This document shows, piece by piece, positions 10,085 to 21,989 of a DNA stretch of 64,000 bases. Origin of the DNA: Pagrus major (taxonomy: Eukaryota > Chordata > Actinopteri > Spariformes > Sparidae); the NCBI RefSeq assembly GCF_040436345.1, contig NC_133220.1:11167664-11231663 (forward strand), in the 5' to 3' direction. The notes beneath the pieces are model-generated. The model made no database searches. It was not told where the DNA came from and worked only from the letters and a program-made list of their open reading frames with translations. Numbering within the stretch: position 1 is the first letter of the stretch; each line of letters opens with the position of its first letter. The position numbers and the translations under genes are program-made.

Positions 10085-12130
10085 CGTTATCTTCTATCTG
10101 TGACGGAAAAGGAAGAACTGAACTTTTACTCCATTATGTGGATTACATGAATTAATGATTTGCTTCATTCACAAAGTAACAGTAACCACGGAAGCTGACG
10201 CAATGGATTCTGCACAAGCTAAAACCTTCTGTGCAAATTAGTCCAAAACAGTGTCCACTTGACAAAATGTCAAGAAGCTTCATGGCTGCTTGAAAAAAAT
10301 TTATAATTTATAAAGAGATAGTCAAACCAGGACTTTTTTCTTCCTTTTCCAAAACAAACATAATCTGGTTCTCATTTGAGAAAAAAATAACTGAACAAAA
10401 TGCACTTATGTAATACAAAATATTTCAAGGTACTTTCTGAATGCTGAGATGTGCATTGTGAGTTACAAATATCTACACCATTCAGCAATGTGCACAAGTC
10501 AATTCACAAGCTGTCACTGTCCAGACATGTACTGACTAAACATGAGCAGAAAACATTCAGGTTAGGTTTTATCTAATCTGCTCTCATGGTAAGTAAAATA
10601 AAAACTGCTGTAGCAGACATCAGCATTCATCTCTTAACACCAAATACTTCAGATACACTTACACAGATAGACTTCAAGCTACTGACAAGGCAATACCTTG
10701 ACTCAAAAACCAATGAGGAGTGTTTTCCTCCAAACGATGCCAGATTTCCTTATCTATATTTTTGTTTAATGATTGCTGAAGGTAGCCAGAGTCTCTCTGA
10801 CACATTAATTCATATGCGTGAACCATTTGTCTATTTCCTCTTGATTTACAATTCAAAATGATTTCTCGGCATTCCTGTTGCCGTGTTATGAATTGGGCTA
10901 TCTCACAATGACTGATTTTCTTCTATTTTGTTTCAACCACAGTACCTCTTACTAAACCGAAGTCTTCATCTAATAACATTTACCTTGGATAATGCACACG
11001 GCTAACTGGCTCACCTGTATTGTCCTTTTCCAGTAGTGACTAAAGCCATCAGTGAATACGAAAAACATAAACAGTGCAGTGTAAGTTCAATGTCCATTTC
11101 AGCGCCTCATTCCTTTCCTAAACTCTTACTTAACTTTATAAACATTAACACTGAGTACTTTTTACATTAACTTTCAAAGAGAGTTTACTGAGACTGATGG
11201 TCTCATCAAGAGTGACTTGAATGAAATCAACCATAAAATCTGTCTTCATTAGAATATAAAATTGAACAAGTCATCACTTAATATCTGTTGTACTCACTTA
11301 AGGTCCCTGCAAACAGCTTACACCTACATTTTTTTTTGTTATCTGCATGATTTTTTACTGTAGACACATTTCCCACCTGACATCTGCATATCTTTGAGTT
11401 TGCATCACTGGAGTGATAAGCAAAATATACAGAGTTAAAGCAATAGTAATCACACCTGATTGTCTGACACATTAAACAGGATGTGATAGCCGGAGCAGTG
11501 ACCTGCCCTGACTCCTGAATTTCCTCATAACTACATGACATGAGATTTTACAAGTGACATGAGATTTTATAAAGAGAGCTCATGGATGTGTCACTATGTC
11601 ATAATAAAGCATCAGGTTAACACAAACTGAGACACACCACAGGATCACCACCCTTTACTATCAATGAAATTCTGGCTGACTTCAGTACTTTGTATCCTTG
11701 ATAGATCATTAACTAAAGTGAACTAATCTTTATAGTCTTCCTGAAGACATCAGAGTTGACCAGACGGCTGCCGCTTGCATTTGATGTACTATCGTCTATC
11801 AGTCAGAGCGACTCTGATAGCTGGATTGGATAAAACAACAAAGGACTAAAACGCTGAACTCTTTGGATTTTTCTATTCTTTGTTGAAGGTTTGAAGGGAA
11901 ATGTTTAATATGAGTGTGGCTGATTTAAATTCATCTAACAGTAGAGTCTAAAATACACTGAAAAGCGTTTGCCTTGCTGCATGTGTGCATTTTTGTTCCT
12001 TTCGTCGGTCTAAATGACAATTTCAGGAGCATTTAGAGGGAAGAAAATCAAACATTAGCCAGATTGCATAAAACAGAAATCCTCAGTCGACAGTTCATAA
12101 AAAAGTGTTAGAAAAGCTGTTTAAGTAACC
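10085..12130. other. Shared upstream interval of the divergent tshb and slc5a8l genes
   Basis: About 2 kb between the tshb promoter and the slc5a8l start codon. AT-rich, with no recognised gene. It must hold the slc5a8l promoter and 5' leader, but I see no clear TATA or CpG block that fixes its start. A short direct duplication, ACATGAGATTTTA, occurs at 11536-11567. Confidence 0.45.
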
Positions 12131-15100
12131 ATGGTTGGTACAGGTGGTCCAGTGGCCACTTTCTCTGTGTGGGATTATGTGGTGTTTGCTGGAACAATTT
12201 TGTTGGCGGCTGGCATTGGCCTCTTCCAGGCCATCCGGGGACGTAAGGAGACGAGCAGCGCTGAGTTCTTGCTGGGTGGACGGCAAATGACAGCTGTGCC
12301 GGTTGCCATGTCACTCACTGCCAGCTTCATGTCTGGCATCACAGTCATCGGCACACCTGCTGAGGCCTACCGGTTCGGAGCTGCCTTCTGGCTCTTCGGC
12401 TTCTCCTACGCCATCATGTCTGCCATCACTGCCGAGGTCTTTGTCCCGGTTTTCTACAGACTGGGGATCACAAGTGCCTATGAGGTAAGGAAATGTCGCA
12501 GACTTTTAATTATTATATTGGTACTAAGGCTGGCTGACAGGAAGCAGGAAATTACAGTGAAAATATCAATAAAGATGACACGTTTTATTGGAGGGCTACA
12601 TAAAACGTGACCTTGACTGTAGAAACTTGTATGTAATGAAACTGCTATAAAAGTGTTTCCTCTGAAACGTTGGCAGACATTTCAGTTAAAACTAAAAGAA
12701 AGAAAAACAAAAATGTGGATGCATGAATTAAACACCATTTTAATGATGTCTGACCATGTTTCCTTTTCATTTCTAGTACCTGGAATTGCGCTTCAGTCAG
12801 CCAATTCGGATAATTGGGACATCAATGTACATCGTACAGACGGTAACTAAACATGCCTTTATTGAAATCAAGAGGAATATTCAGTTACTTTTTGTATTTA
12901 GATAATTAAAAACTAAAGTACAAAACCATGAAGAATGGAACAAACATCCATATTTAACACAGTCAAAAGCACCTGTCTTTTTTTCTGTTTGACTTTATGT
13001 AAAAGATAACAATTCTAAGATTGATAGGAATCACATGCTTGATGTGTTTCCACCTAATCAACTAATGGTGGCCTTTTTTCTCAGGCTCTCTACACTGGTT
13101 TGGTCATCTATGCTCCAGCTCTTGCACTAAATCAAAGTAAGTCTATATATGGGCTTTTCTTACAATTATGAATAAAAACTACTTTGTATAATGGCATCGT
13201 TATGAGTCCTGTGTTTTGTTTACGCCTTTTCACCTTTTTTCACTTGCCACAAACTCTCCCATGTGCTTCTTCTGGACAACAAACAAGGGTAGACAAGATT
13301 TTCTTTACAAATCAGCCTAACTTTACTGAGAATTAGTAAACCTCAGATGCAATTGGTGTTGCTGTCTAATCTTTTCAGTTTAATCTATTTTTTTCCAGAT
13401 ACCAGAGATTGTGTACTATGGATAGAGTTGGTAAAAGATATAGCAGGGTCTCTTTCTCTAATGTTTATCGTAAACACAGGTTCACTCTAAAAACAAAGAG
13501 ACAACCGTGTGCAAAATGACTAGGATGGATCAGAGAGGTTATGGTGACTTTGGCTTAAAGTTACTAAAACAGTCATGTTGTTATGTCTCAATAGGCTTAT
13601 TTTGTTTATATGACTCATGATGGAACTTGTTTTTATCACTCAGTTACAGGACTTGATCTATGGGGAGTGCTGGTGGCTACAGGAGCAGTGTGCATCGTCT
13701 ACTGCACTTTGGTTGGTACCACGTGTGTCAAAATGTCCTTGAGCCCAAGTATGATTGTATTTATAACTGTTTAATCAAAAGCAGGCTGGGTCATTATTTT
13801 ACATTTTGGTGTCATCATACTATTTTATTTTGTGGTCTGATCTGCGCAAAGGCAAATTATCTGCATGAGAATGTATACAGTAAAAGTACACATTTGAACA
13901 AAACAGTTAGCCGCAACTATCACGACACTGGAAAGACTTGATGGCTGTTGTTTCAGGGCGGTCTGAAAGCAGTAATCTGGACAGACGTGATGCAGATGGT
14001 GATCATGCTGGCAGGTTTTGTGGCTGTTATAGCTCGAGGAGCTGTGCTACAGGGAGGCCTGACAAACATTTGGGAGGACGCAAGGAAAGGAGGCCGACTA
14101 GTGGCGTTTGAGTAAGTACACAAGCAGACTTGTGGCCAATAGTATTTGTTGTTTGCTTGTTTTAAGCTGGTTATGATACCAAAAGAATGTGGCCTCCTGG
14201 ATGAGAGAAATTTGTTTACAGCCACAGTAAAACAAATTTGATCAACTTTCTCGTAATCGTTTCCTGTAACTCTTAATTGCTCTTGAATCCAAGTATGTTA
14301 AAATTCTGCTCTGGAATCTGTTTTGCTCACAGTAATTAAGAAAACTGAATATCAATCATGCCTTTATCAATCACCCCACATTATCAGAAGTTTGTGCAGT
14401 TGACGTTCCCATCATTACCTTCAATATTCTGTCACATGTTCTTTTACTTCTGTCACAGTTTTGACCCAGATCCTCTGAAGCGACATACTTTCTGGACTAT
14501 TGTAATCGGCGGCAGCGTGATGTGGACCTCTATCTATTCAATCAACCAATCCCAGGTGCAGCGCTACATCTCCTGCAAAACCTTGGGACATGCCAAGATG
14601 TGAGCGTTCCTGCAGTGCAATGCAAACAGTAAACTATTGGCAGTGAGCGAAGGTTCATGCACTGACAAGTCTTTTTATATCCCTCAGGTCTCTGTATGTG
14701 AACATGGTTGGCTTGTGGCTAACTGTGAGTCTGGCTGTGTTTTCTGGCCTCACCATGTTCTCCATCTACAAGAACTGTGATCCACTTGCAAACGGTGATG
14801 TTGACACCCCAGACCAGGTGATTACAGCTGCCACTGTCTTTTAATCAACCATCACAACGATGGCATGCTCATAGCTGCCAATATTTGGGTTTCAAAATAA
14901 GGAGGTCTTTAGTGTGAGGGTGGATACAGGTGGAACGCCGTCCTGCTCTAGCAGCTAACGCTTAAGCAGCCTGTCTGTAAAATTCTGTTTGCAGATTAAA
15001 CTTCATAGACAATCTGGCAACTTGGGTGAGGTCAAACATATTTAACCTATCGTAAAAATAACTCATAATAAAGTTTGAAAGCCATGCAAATTACAAACAT

Positions 15101-18100
15101 TTCCTAGGTGAAACAACAAAATAGGAGGCCGCTGGGACACGGCCTTTAAATATGGGAGAAACTCAGGAAAAACCAGAATGTTGGCAGGTCAGGTCATGCT
15201 GTTTGTAATGTATCAAAGCATTGACAGTAAAAAATGCTTTGTATTTATAAACCAGTTGCTGCCCTACCTTGTGATGGATATTCTGGCAGTTTACCCTGGA
15301 ATACCTGGCTTGTTTGTGGCGGCTGCTTACAGTGGTACACTAAGGTGAGACCTGACACGAACAAGGAAAAAATGTATTGTTTTCATACCAGTCAGAAATA
15401 TTCTGTTGATAAGGAAATGCTCCAACAGATAACACAATGCTAAAAAAGAATGAGATGGCAATACCTAGATTATGTTGCTTCCTGAGAAAAGTCCACGTCA
15501 TTGTTCCACTGAAGATTGAGCAAGTTGTTGTTGCATTGATATTTATGAGAGCCACTATCTATATGCTACCTGAGACTAACCTTATCCATAACATAATCTG
15601 CTTTTTAAATGAATCAGCCTCTCTGTTCTATTTTTTTTCCCAGCACGGTGTCTTCCAGCATTAATGCCCTAGTTGCTGTCACTGTGGAAGACTTTATTCT
15701 TCCAGTGTTCAAAAACCTCACAGAGAAACAGGTGTCCTGGATGAACATGGGCTTGAGTAAGTTCCACAGTAGACCAAAAATGAGCAGGGATTACAAAAGC
15801 ATAGTTAAGCATAAGTTGAGAGTGGCTATTAACTGCTTTGAAGAATTCCTTTCTTTAAAATCTTCTCATTTATAAAGAAATATTTTGAAATTAGACACTT
15901 AAAGTCTAAATTAAGTCTACGGTGCATTCTGGTGATCATGAATACTATGGTATCAGTTCACAGCATACCAGTAGACACCAAGATAACCATTATCTTGTTA
16001 TTCTTAGCTGGTAATAAAAACTGTTTACAGATCTCGTGTCCAGGTTACGACATGATCCAAATGTAGTAGAGATAGATAGACTGAAAGCTGTGAACAAAGA
16101 CAATCTTGTTTGCTCAAAGACAAATTTAAATCATTACTCATGAACAGTTTCCAAAAAAAGACTTCACAGGACACGATGCACAAACTGGCTAATGCTACAA
16201 TAATCTCAGGTCTTTCATCAGATGGATTTCCTTGGATATAAACCTGGACAGGCAGGAACATGTAGGAACTACAGTCTAATCTTCTTTTGGCAGGGTTAGA
16301 TCAAGGGTGTGGCTTCGCTGTCTTTTGAGAAGAATTCTGCAGCAAAGACACCGTTTTCTTAATTCAACACAGACACTGGATACAAGACGGTCACAATGTT
16401 CCTGTTCATTACAGTGTAGCTGTAGGTGTTGATAAGAGCTGTCATTTATGGTAGGGAAATGGCTACAAAACACAGTTCCTGCAGGGTTCACAAAGTTCAT
16501 TTCAGGACAACTAAGACACCTTTTTAACACCTCCAATAGGAAAGCCTACTGGGAAATCAGTTTGCATAACCTGGATTCAGTTCTTCTCAGGAATAGATAA
16601 CAGTAATTACCAATGATACATTTGATCAAATTAATGTGGCCTAGAAAGCCGCCTGCACCCACATTCCACTGTCGCAATACCCCCACTTTTATCAAATGCA
16701 AAAACATTCTTTTTGTCTTGTTGTTTTTTTAAGGACTTTTATACATTATACACTTTTATACATGAAATTAGTGTTCGGCCACTAAAGGCCATTTTGAAAA
16801 TTTAATGAATTAAATGCTTTTCAAGACCTTTAGATACCCTGGACAAACATGCACAAAATCCAAAATCCAAAAAGCTCTTTTAAATTGATTTTAAAACTGT
16901 AAAAGAAAATGTATATGTATGTTAATTTTAGAAAAAAAAAATGTAGCTCATCTGCCTTAGAGTTTGTACCAATGATTGTCTTAGAAAAATGTGATTAGAT
17001 CCTTTCTTTTAATTCAATAATGCAGATTTTAACATTTTCACAGGTGTATTCTTTGGTGCCCTGTGCATTGGGATGGCTGGAATTGCTTCAATGATGGGAA
17101 GTGTTTTGCAGGTAAACCTCTCCAACACCATGCATTAGCAGTACTGCAGCCATTTATTGCTCTACAGCACCACCATGTGTTAAGTATTAAGAATTACAAG
17201 CCTTCTGATGGTTTTCTATTTTCAGGCAGCTCTGTCCATATTTGGCATGATCAGCGGGCCTCTTCTAGGTCTTTACCTATTAGGCATGCTGTTCCGCACA
17301 CCAAATTCAATAGTGAGTACTTCCTTTCTGGAACATTCACTTGCACAAATGCACCATCTCACAACACAAAGAAAACTTCACAAATGTGTCACATGGAGGA
17401 AGTATTTGACTGCAGTTTACTTTGCAGGGAGGCCTTGTGGGAATGATCATTGGTCTAGTGCTGACTCTGTGGGTGGGGATTGGAGCCCAGATTTACCCAC
17501 CAACGGCTGAAAAGACAAATCCCCTCCCACTCACCACTGCAGGGTGCAACAACACAATGGGCGAAAACTACACAACACCAGCTACGTGGACCACTCCAGT
17601 GACTCTGACCCCACAGCCTGAGTGAGTCATATAACATAAATAAACATACATCAATAAAGTTCCATCAAACACATGATATGGTCACAATAAATATTATTTA
17701 TCAGCATTTTAATGTAGTAAATGTAGACAAAGCACAAACATGATTCAAGGCTTTAAACTGTCCTCAAAAGATTTCCTTCCACTAGCCAATTCATCACAAA
17801 AAGGGAAAAAATTCTCAGAATAGATTTCATTTGATTGGTCGATCAACATTTAATGAATCCCTGACTACTTTGATATTATATTAATTGTTTAAGTCTCTTT
17901 TTTTAAGCAAAGATGTGAGGATTTGCTTTTCCGTATTATCGAATTGTAAACTGAATATCTTTGGTGTTTGGACTTTTGGTTGGACAAAACAAAATGTAAC
18001 CTTAGAATAATCGAGACAATAATCTCCAGATTAATCGATAATAAAGACAATCTTTATTTTTAGCTCTATTTCATACAGCAATTCATCAAAAAGAAGTTAC

Positions 18101-18723
18101 AACCCTGTTGGTGCGACTGTGTGTGTAGAATGAAGGGAGGATGACTGATAAATCGATTTCCTCTGTGTGTCAGTCTCAGACCACCTCTGGCAGACAGCTG
18201 GTACTCTCTGTCCTACGTCTACTTCGCTCTCTTGGGAACATTGACAACAATGGTGTCTGGCCTGCTGGTGAGCTCAATCACAGGTGAGACATTATCTAAC
18301 CTCTACTTTCACTACAAAGGCATATCGATACTTGTATGTTTGAAATGTTGAATATTATCATTCAAATCTACCATAAAACGGTTATGAGAATAGGTATCTA
18401 TTTCATTTTAGGTGGATGCAAGCAAGAAAAAATCAACCCTGATCTATTCGTGAAGATGAGTGATCTGATCTGCTTCAGCTGGTGTAGTAAATCAGAGGTA
18501 AGAGACTGACCCTTTGATTAGATATTTGGTAACAATGTGAGGATGCGTTACTTATCAACTACACAAGATTCTGTCAAGTTATTAATAGTTTGCTAAATGT
18601 TCTCTACAGGAATCTGATGTCACAGAAAAAGCTGCAGGAGAATTTCACATGGACGCTGAAAACCCAACATTTGCAGACTCTGACAAGACGAGTAAAAATG
18701 TTGAAATGGCCACAAAACTGTAA
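12131..18723 (+). CDS. slc5a8l: Sodium-coupled monocarboxylate transporter, SLC5A8-like (SMCT)
   Basis: Complete 608-residue member of the SLC5 family, which moves lactate, pyruvate and short-chain fatty acids into cells with Na+. There are fifteen coding exons: 12131-12484, 12777-12842, 13085-13136, 13644-13711, 13957-14111, 14459-14599, 14688-14817, 15256-15344, 15644-15756, 17044-17111, 17226-17312, 17428-17621, 18174-18283, 18412-18497, 18610-18723. Phases join without a break. Diagnostic text includes VWDYVVFAG in the first helix (about 12-20), [37 protein letters not shown] (about 181-193), YISCK, and [16 protein letters not shown] (346-361), the SLC5 core. The extracellular loop of exon 12 has N-glycosylation sites at N482 and N488. 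The tail ends ATKL, a class I PDZ-type terminus comparable to the TRL end of SLC5A8. The ATG context (AACCATGG) is strong. Length equals SLC5A8 (about 610). SLC5A12 is the main alternative name. Confidence 0.93.
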
Positions 18724-19505
18724 AGCTACTATATTAATTCACTGTTCTTTCCAGGAATCATTATTATTTTATCACATTTTATTTAACGCATAAATGACAA
18801 GCCACAATTGTTTTGCTGCTACATTCCCGTGGTGCATTTGATTTGCAAACACAAATTAATTTTATGTTTGTGCCTATTTATGTTGATATGAATTATGTGT
18901 TTTAAATGTGGTGCTGAAATTGAGATACAAAATAATTCCGATTTCACATTAAGAGGCAACTTGACAATTCACAAAATAGACTGACAAAACTAAAACAGAA
19001 CTTTAAAAGAATGTAATTCAAATTCCTTGCCTTGTTATGTTGCTACTCAACTGTCGTGCTTAAACAACAGCAAAAACAATTCATATATATATAGTAGGAA
19101 AATGTCTTCGACATCTGGTGGTATAGAGCTTTAATTACACCAGGATGTTTAAGTTGTTGTAGTTTTCCTCAGAACAATAGAGAGACATTTAAAATAACAA
19201 GGGTCACCACATCTTTTGCTCCACACTGATTGAGCTGATCCTCCCATTTCCTGTCTAGCAGTGATGTAGCAACTTTTACTGCTCTTTGTTTAATTGTTCT
19301 CCCTGATTGCGACTGCTGTCTCTATATTCTCTACCTGAACACTGTCACGTTCTATTTCATGCTAACACAGACGGGCACACTGGAATATTTTATTTCTATT
19401 TGTTTATTTCCTTGTTATTTTGTGGAATATGTAAACTCTTCATGAACTACCAGTATGAATTATTGAAAAATTCTACTTGTTAATAAATATTTTGTACAAA
19501 GTTTT
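18724..19505 (+). terminator. slc5a8l: slc5a8l 3' UTR and polyadenylation signal
   Basis: The stop codon at 18721-18723 is followed by about 760 bp of AT-rich sequence without an intron. A canonical AATAAA lies at 19482-19487 and a T-rich stretch just after it. A TATATATATATA-like run occurs near 19082. No other gene is seen here. Confidence 0.6.
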
Positions 19506-19648
19506 ACTGTGCTGACCAAAAACACACAATTTCACCTTCAGTGAGTATGACCTTAAAATGTCAGTGAGAGAGAACACAGGGCTCCAGGAAAAATAAATGT
19601 ACAGTGTAGTTAATAATTTGGCAACGCGGTTCCTCTTCTACTCAGGGC

Positions 19649-19711
19649 TATAAAATTTATTTGAGCTGAGCAAGGGAGAGGCAGGCAGACAGAAATTGAG
19701 CTTTGGTCTAG
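19649..19711 (+). promoter_or_regulatory. TATA box and untranslated first exon of the mucin-like gene
   Basis: TATAAAA at 19649-19655 is followed, about 25-30 bp on, by a purine-rich leader that ends at a donor CTAG|GTAATA (GT at 19712). A further donor (AACAAG|GTGAGC at 19920) could extend this exon. The next acceptor is TTTTTCAG at 20325-20332, just before the coding exon. The TATA box lies only about 140 bp after the slc5a8l polyadenylation region, so the two plus-strand genes are tightly spaced. Confidence 0.5.
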
Positions 19712-20362
19712 GTAATAACCCTGCCCTTTGTCTCCTTGGCAACATACAATGGAGGAGGTTTACAAAGCATCGACCTGCCCACTTTTACCTGCCACTTTGC
19801 CAGCAATCTACCCCTTTAGCCGTATCAGGTTTGTAGGAAGTGGAGAGTCAGCCGTGACATGGAGGCAGACTCACTGCCAAGGTAGTGAACTAAGTTCTGA
19901 CAGGTACTAACAAAACAAGGTGAGCCTGATTTTCTTGATTTAATTTACAGCCATATGTTCTACAAAAGTAGTTTACTTTATTCATCGAGTTTTGAACTTT
20001 GTGACGGGAGAGGAAGATTAGAAGTGTTTCCATCGACTACAAAAGATCAGTTGATAAGAAGTTGTGTATTTTCTTAGTGCGTACACTCATGTTTAGTGTG
20101 TATGAAGTCATTTCCTGCAGCTGATCTGTTGTAAGTAGATCTGTAATCTCTGAAGGTTTACTGTGAATGACGTACTTACAGGTCATATACAATGTTTAAG
20201 GTATTGTTTCCATTGTGTAACACAGGGGGCTCGAACTTTTTACAGTTTAACTGTAAAACTTTATGAGAGACATTAAGATAAGGTAACACTTGTATGATTT
20301 TACTGTGTCTATTTTATGGAAGTGTTTTTCAGCTCATGTTTTGTCACCCAATATAGAATTTA

Positions 20363-21340
20363 ATGACCATGGATACCATCCTTCCTACCCTGGCTTGTTA
20401 CCTTCTGGCCATTTCTTTTGCTGTGGCACAAACAGAAAATGGGAATTTGACTATCACACCTACGATAACAACCTCTGACTTAAACCTGACAGACACGACT
20501 GCTCTGGTAACGCCATCTAATTCTACTGTACATGTAACTGGCTCAAACTTGACTGACAACACAACTCCATTGACCAGCACGACCCAGCACAATGACACTT
20601 TTACAACTACAGCAGCCACAACTGAGAGCACAAGTCCTCTCCAGACTTCTCAGTCAACAACCATCATGAGTCCTCTCACCAATAGTACATCTCTGACCAC
20701 AACACCTGGCACTCACACTCCAACATTCACTGCAAAGACAACACCTGCGATGCAGACAACAGGAGGTTACATAAGTACACCTCATACTACAGTAACTACA
20801 ACTGCAAATTCATCTCACACTGTCAACACAACCTCAGATGCACCGGACAGAACCACACTAGGTAAGCATCAGGCTTCCTGTTTTATCAATAATTTAATCA
20901 CTCATCGTACAGAATGTTGATATTTAACTCAAGTGATTCACTTTTATTGCTTCCTTTTTTTTTCTTACCAGCTTTGCGACTAAACAGTTCAGAAAAAAAC
21001 ATGACTATTATCTTCAGCGCTGTACTTGGAATGTTTGCTATGGCACTGGTTGGGTTCATGCTTCACAAATGCAAACACAAAATCCAATATCTGCATCGAC
21101 CTCTTAACAGTGATGACACGGGTAAGGAGTTTCCCTTCATCATACAATCAACACAAACTATTTTGTTTATTATTTGCAGTAAAAAATACAGTACCTATTT
21201 AATTTTCCACAGATGCATTTGTGGCAGACGATGACACACTCGTAATTTCTGGAGGACTTTATGATGGCCATCCAATATACGACAACGTACCAACACCCTC
21301 AGAAGACCAATCTCAATTCCGCCTCGAGTTCCTTCATTAA
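20363..21340 (+). CDS. muc15: Mucin-like single-pass membrane glycoprotein, MUC15-like
   Basis: A 258-residue type I membrane protein in three coding exons: 20363-20861, 20972-21121 and 21213-21340 (TAA at 21338). Residues 4-22 are a hydrophobic signal peptide (ILPTLACYLLAISFAVA). Residues 25-170 are dominated by Thr/Ser/Pro with many NXT/NXS sequons, a heavily O- and N-glycosylated mucin stalk without precise tandem repeats. A membrane helix spans about 178-197 (IIFSAVLGMFAMALVGFML), then a basic stop (HKCKHK) and a 60-residue acidic tail with the tyrosine motifs GGLYDG and PIYDNV. The tail layout (HRPL, then acidic residues, then LYD) recalls mammalian MUC15, and its place next to an SLC5A8/12-type gene matches human SLC5A12-MUC15. 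Mucin stalks diverge fast, so the name rests on the helix, tail and synteny. A second in-frame ATG (20369) has the better context (ACCATGG). The cell-surface mucin class is solid; the symbol is tentative. Confidence 0.8.
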
Positions 21341-21890
21341 GGAGAGAGCGTTCCTACAGTTTGAGATCACCTTTGGTGCTCGAAAGGCATGGACTAAGCC
21401 AAGTTTCCACATCTGCAAATCAGTACAATTTCAAGACTGAGATTTCACCCCAGTGAAATTCAAATTCTTCATGAAAGGCTAACAGCAGAGAGGAGGGGAA
21501 AATGACACTGGGCAGAACATTCAAAAAAGGACAATGCTGACTGATTTGAACATTACTTTTACTTCTGTAATTGTCAATACCAAGCTACACAAATATATTA
21601 ATTTCATACATATTAAGATAATAATACAGAACAACTAAAGCTTTTCCCACACCAACAATATGAACATGTGCAGAATGAATACGATTTCATGTGAACACCA
21701 GTAAAGATACATTTTTTCCAAGTATTTTAAAGCATTTAGGGTGAGACTCCACAGTCACTTAAAATCTTCCTCCAAACAAACTAGAATAAGAACACCTAAA
21801 TCTTTCTGTTAACAATACTGTTTAGCTAATCCATAACAATACTTTGTATGAATGTCAAGAAATAAATTTGCCTATTCTATTTGATACCAA
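21341..21890 (+). terminator. 3' UTR and polyadenylation signal of the mucin-like gene
   Basis: About 520 bp of AT-rich sequence after the stop, with AATAAA at 21861-21866. The convergent sycp1 stop codon lies only about 125 bp further on, so the two 3' ends abut or overlap. Confidence 0.6.
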
Positions 21891-21989
21891 ACACTAGTAT
21901 ATATGCATGCTAAGAAAGTTGGAACATTAACACCTAAAACTGTCTGAGATTGTTTCGATTACTGTTTATCTGACCTGTAACAGCACTAT

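Noticed and set aside
19728-19910. 60-codon frame upstream of the mucin-like gene
   Set aside because: It sits in the untranslated leader or first intron of that gene, has no resemblance, and does not join in phase to the coding exons.
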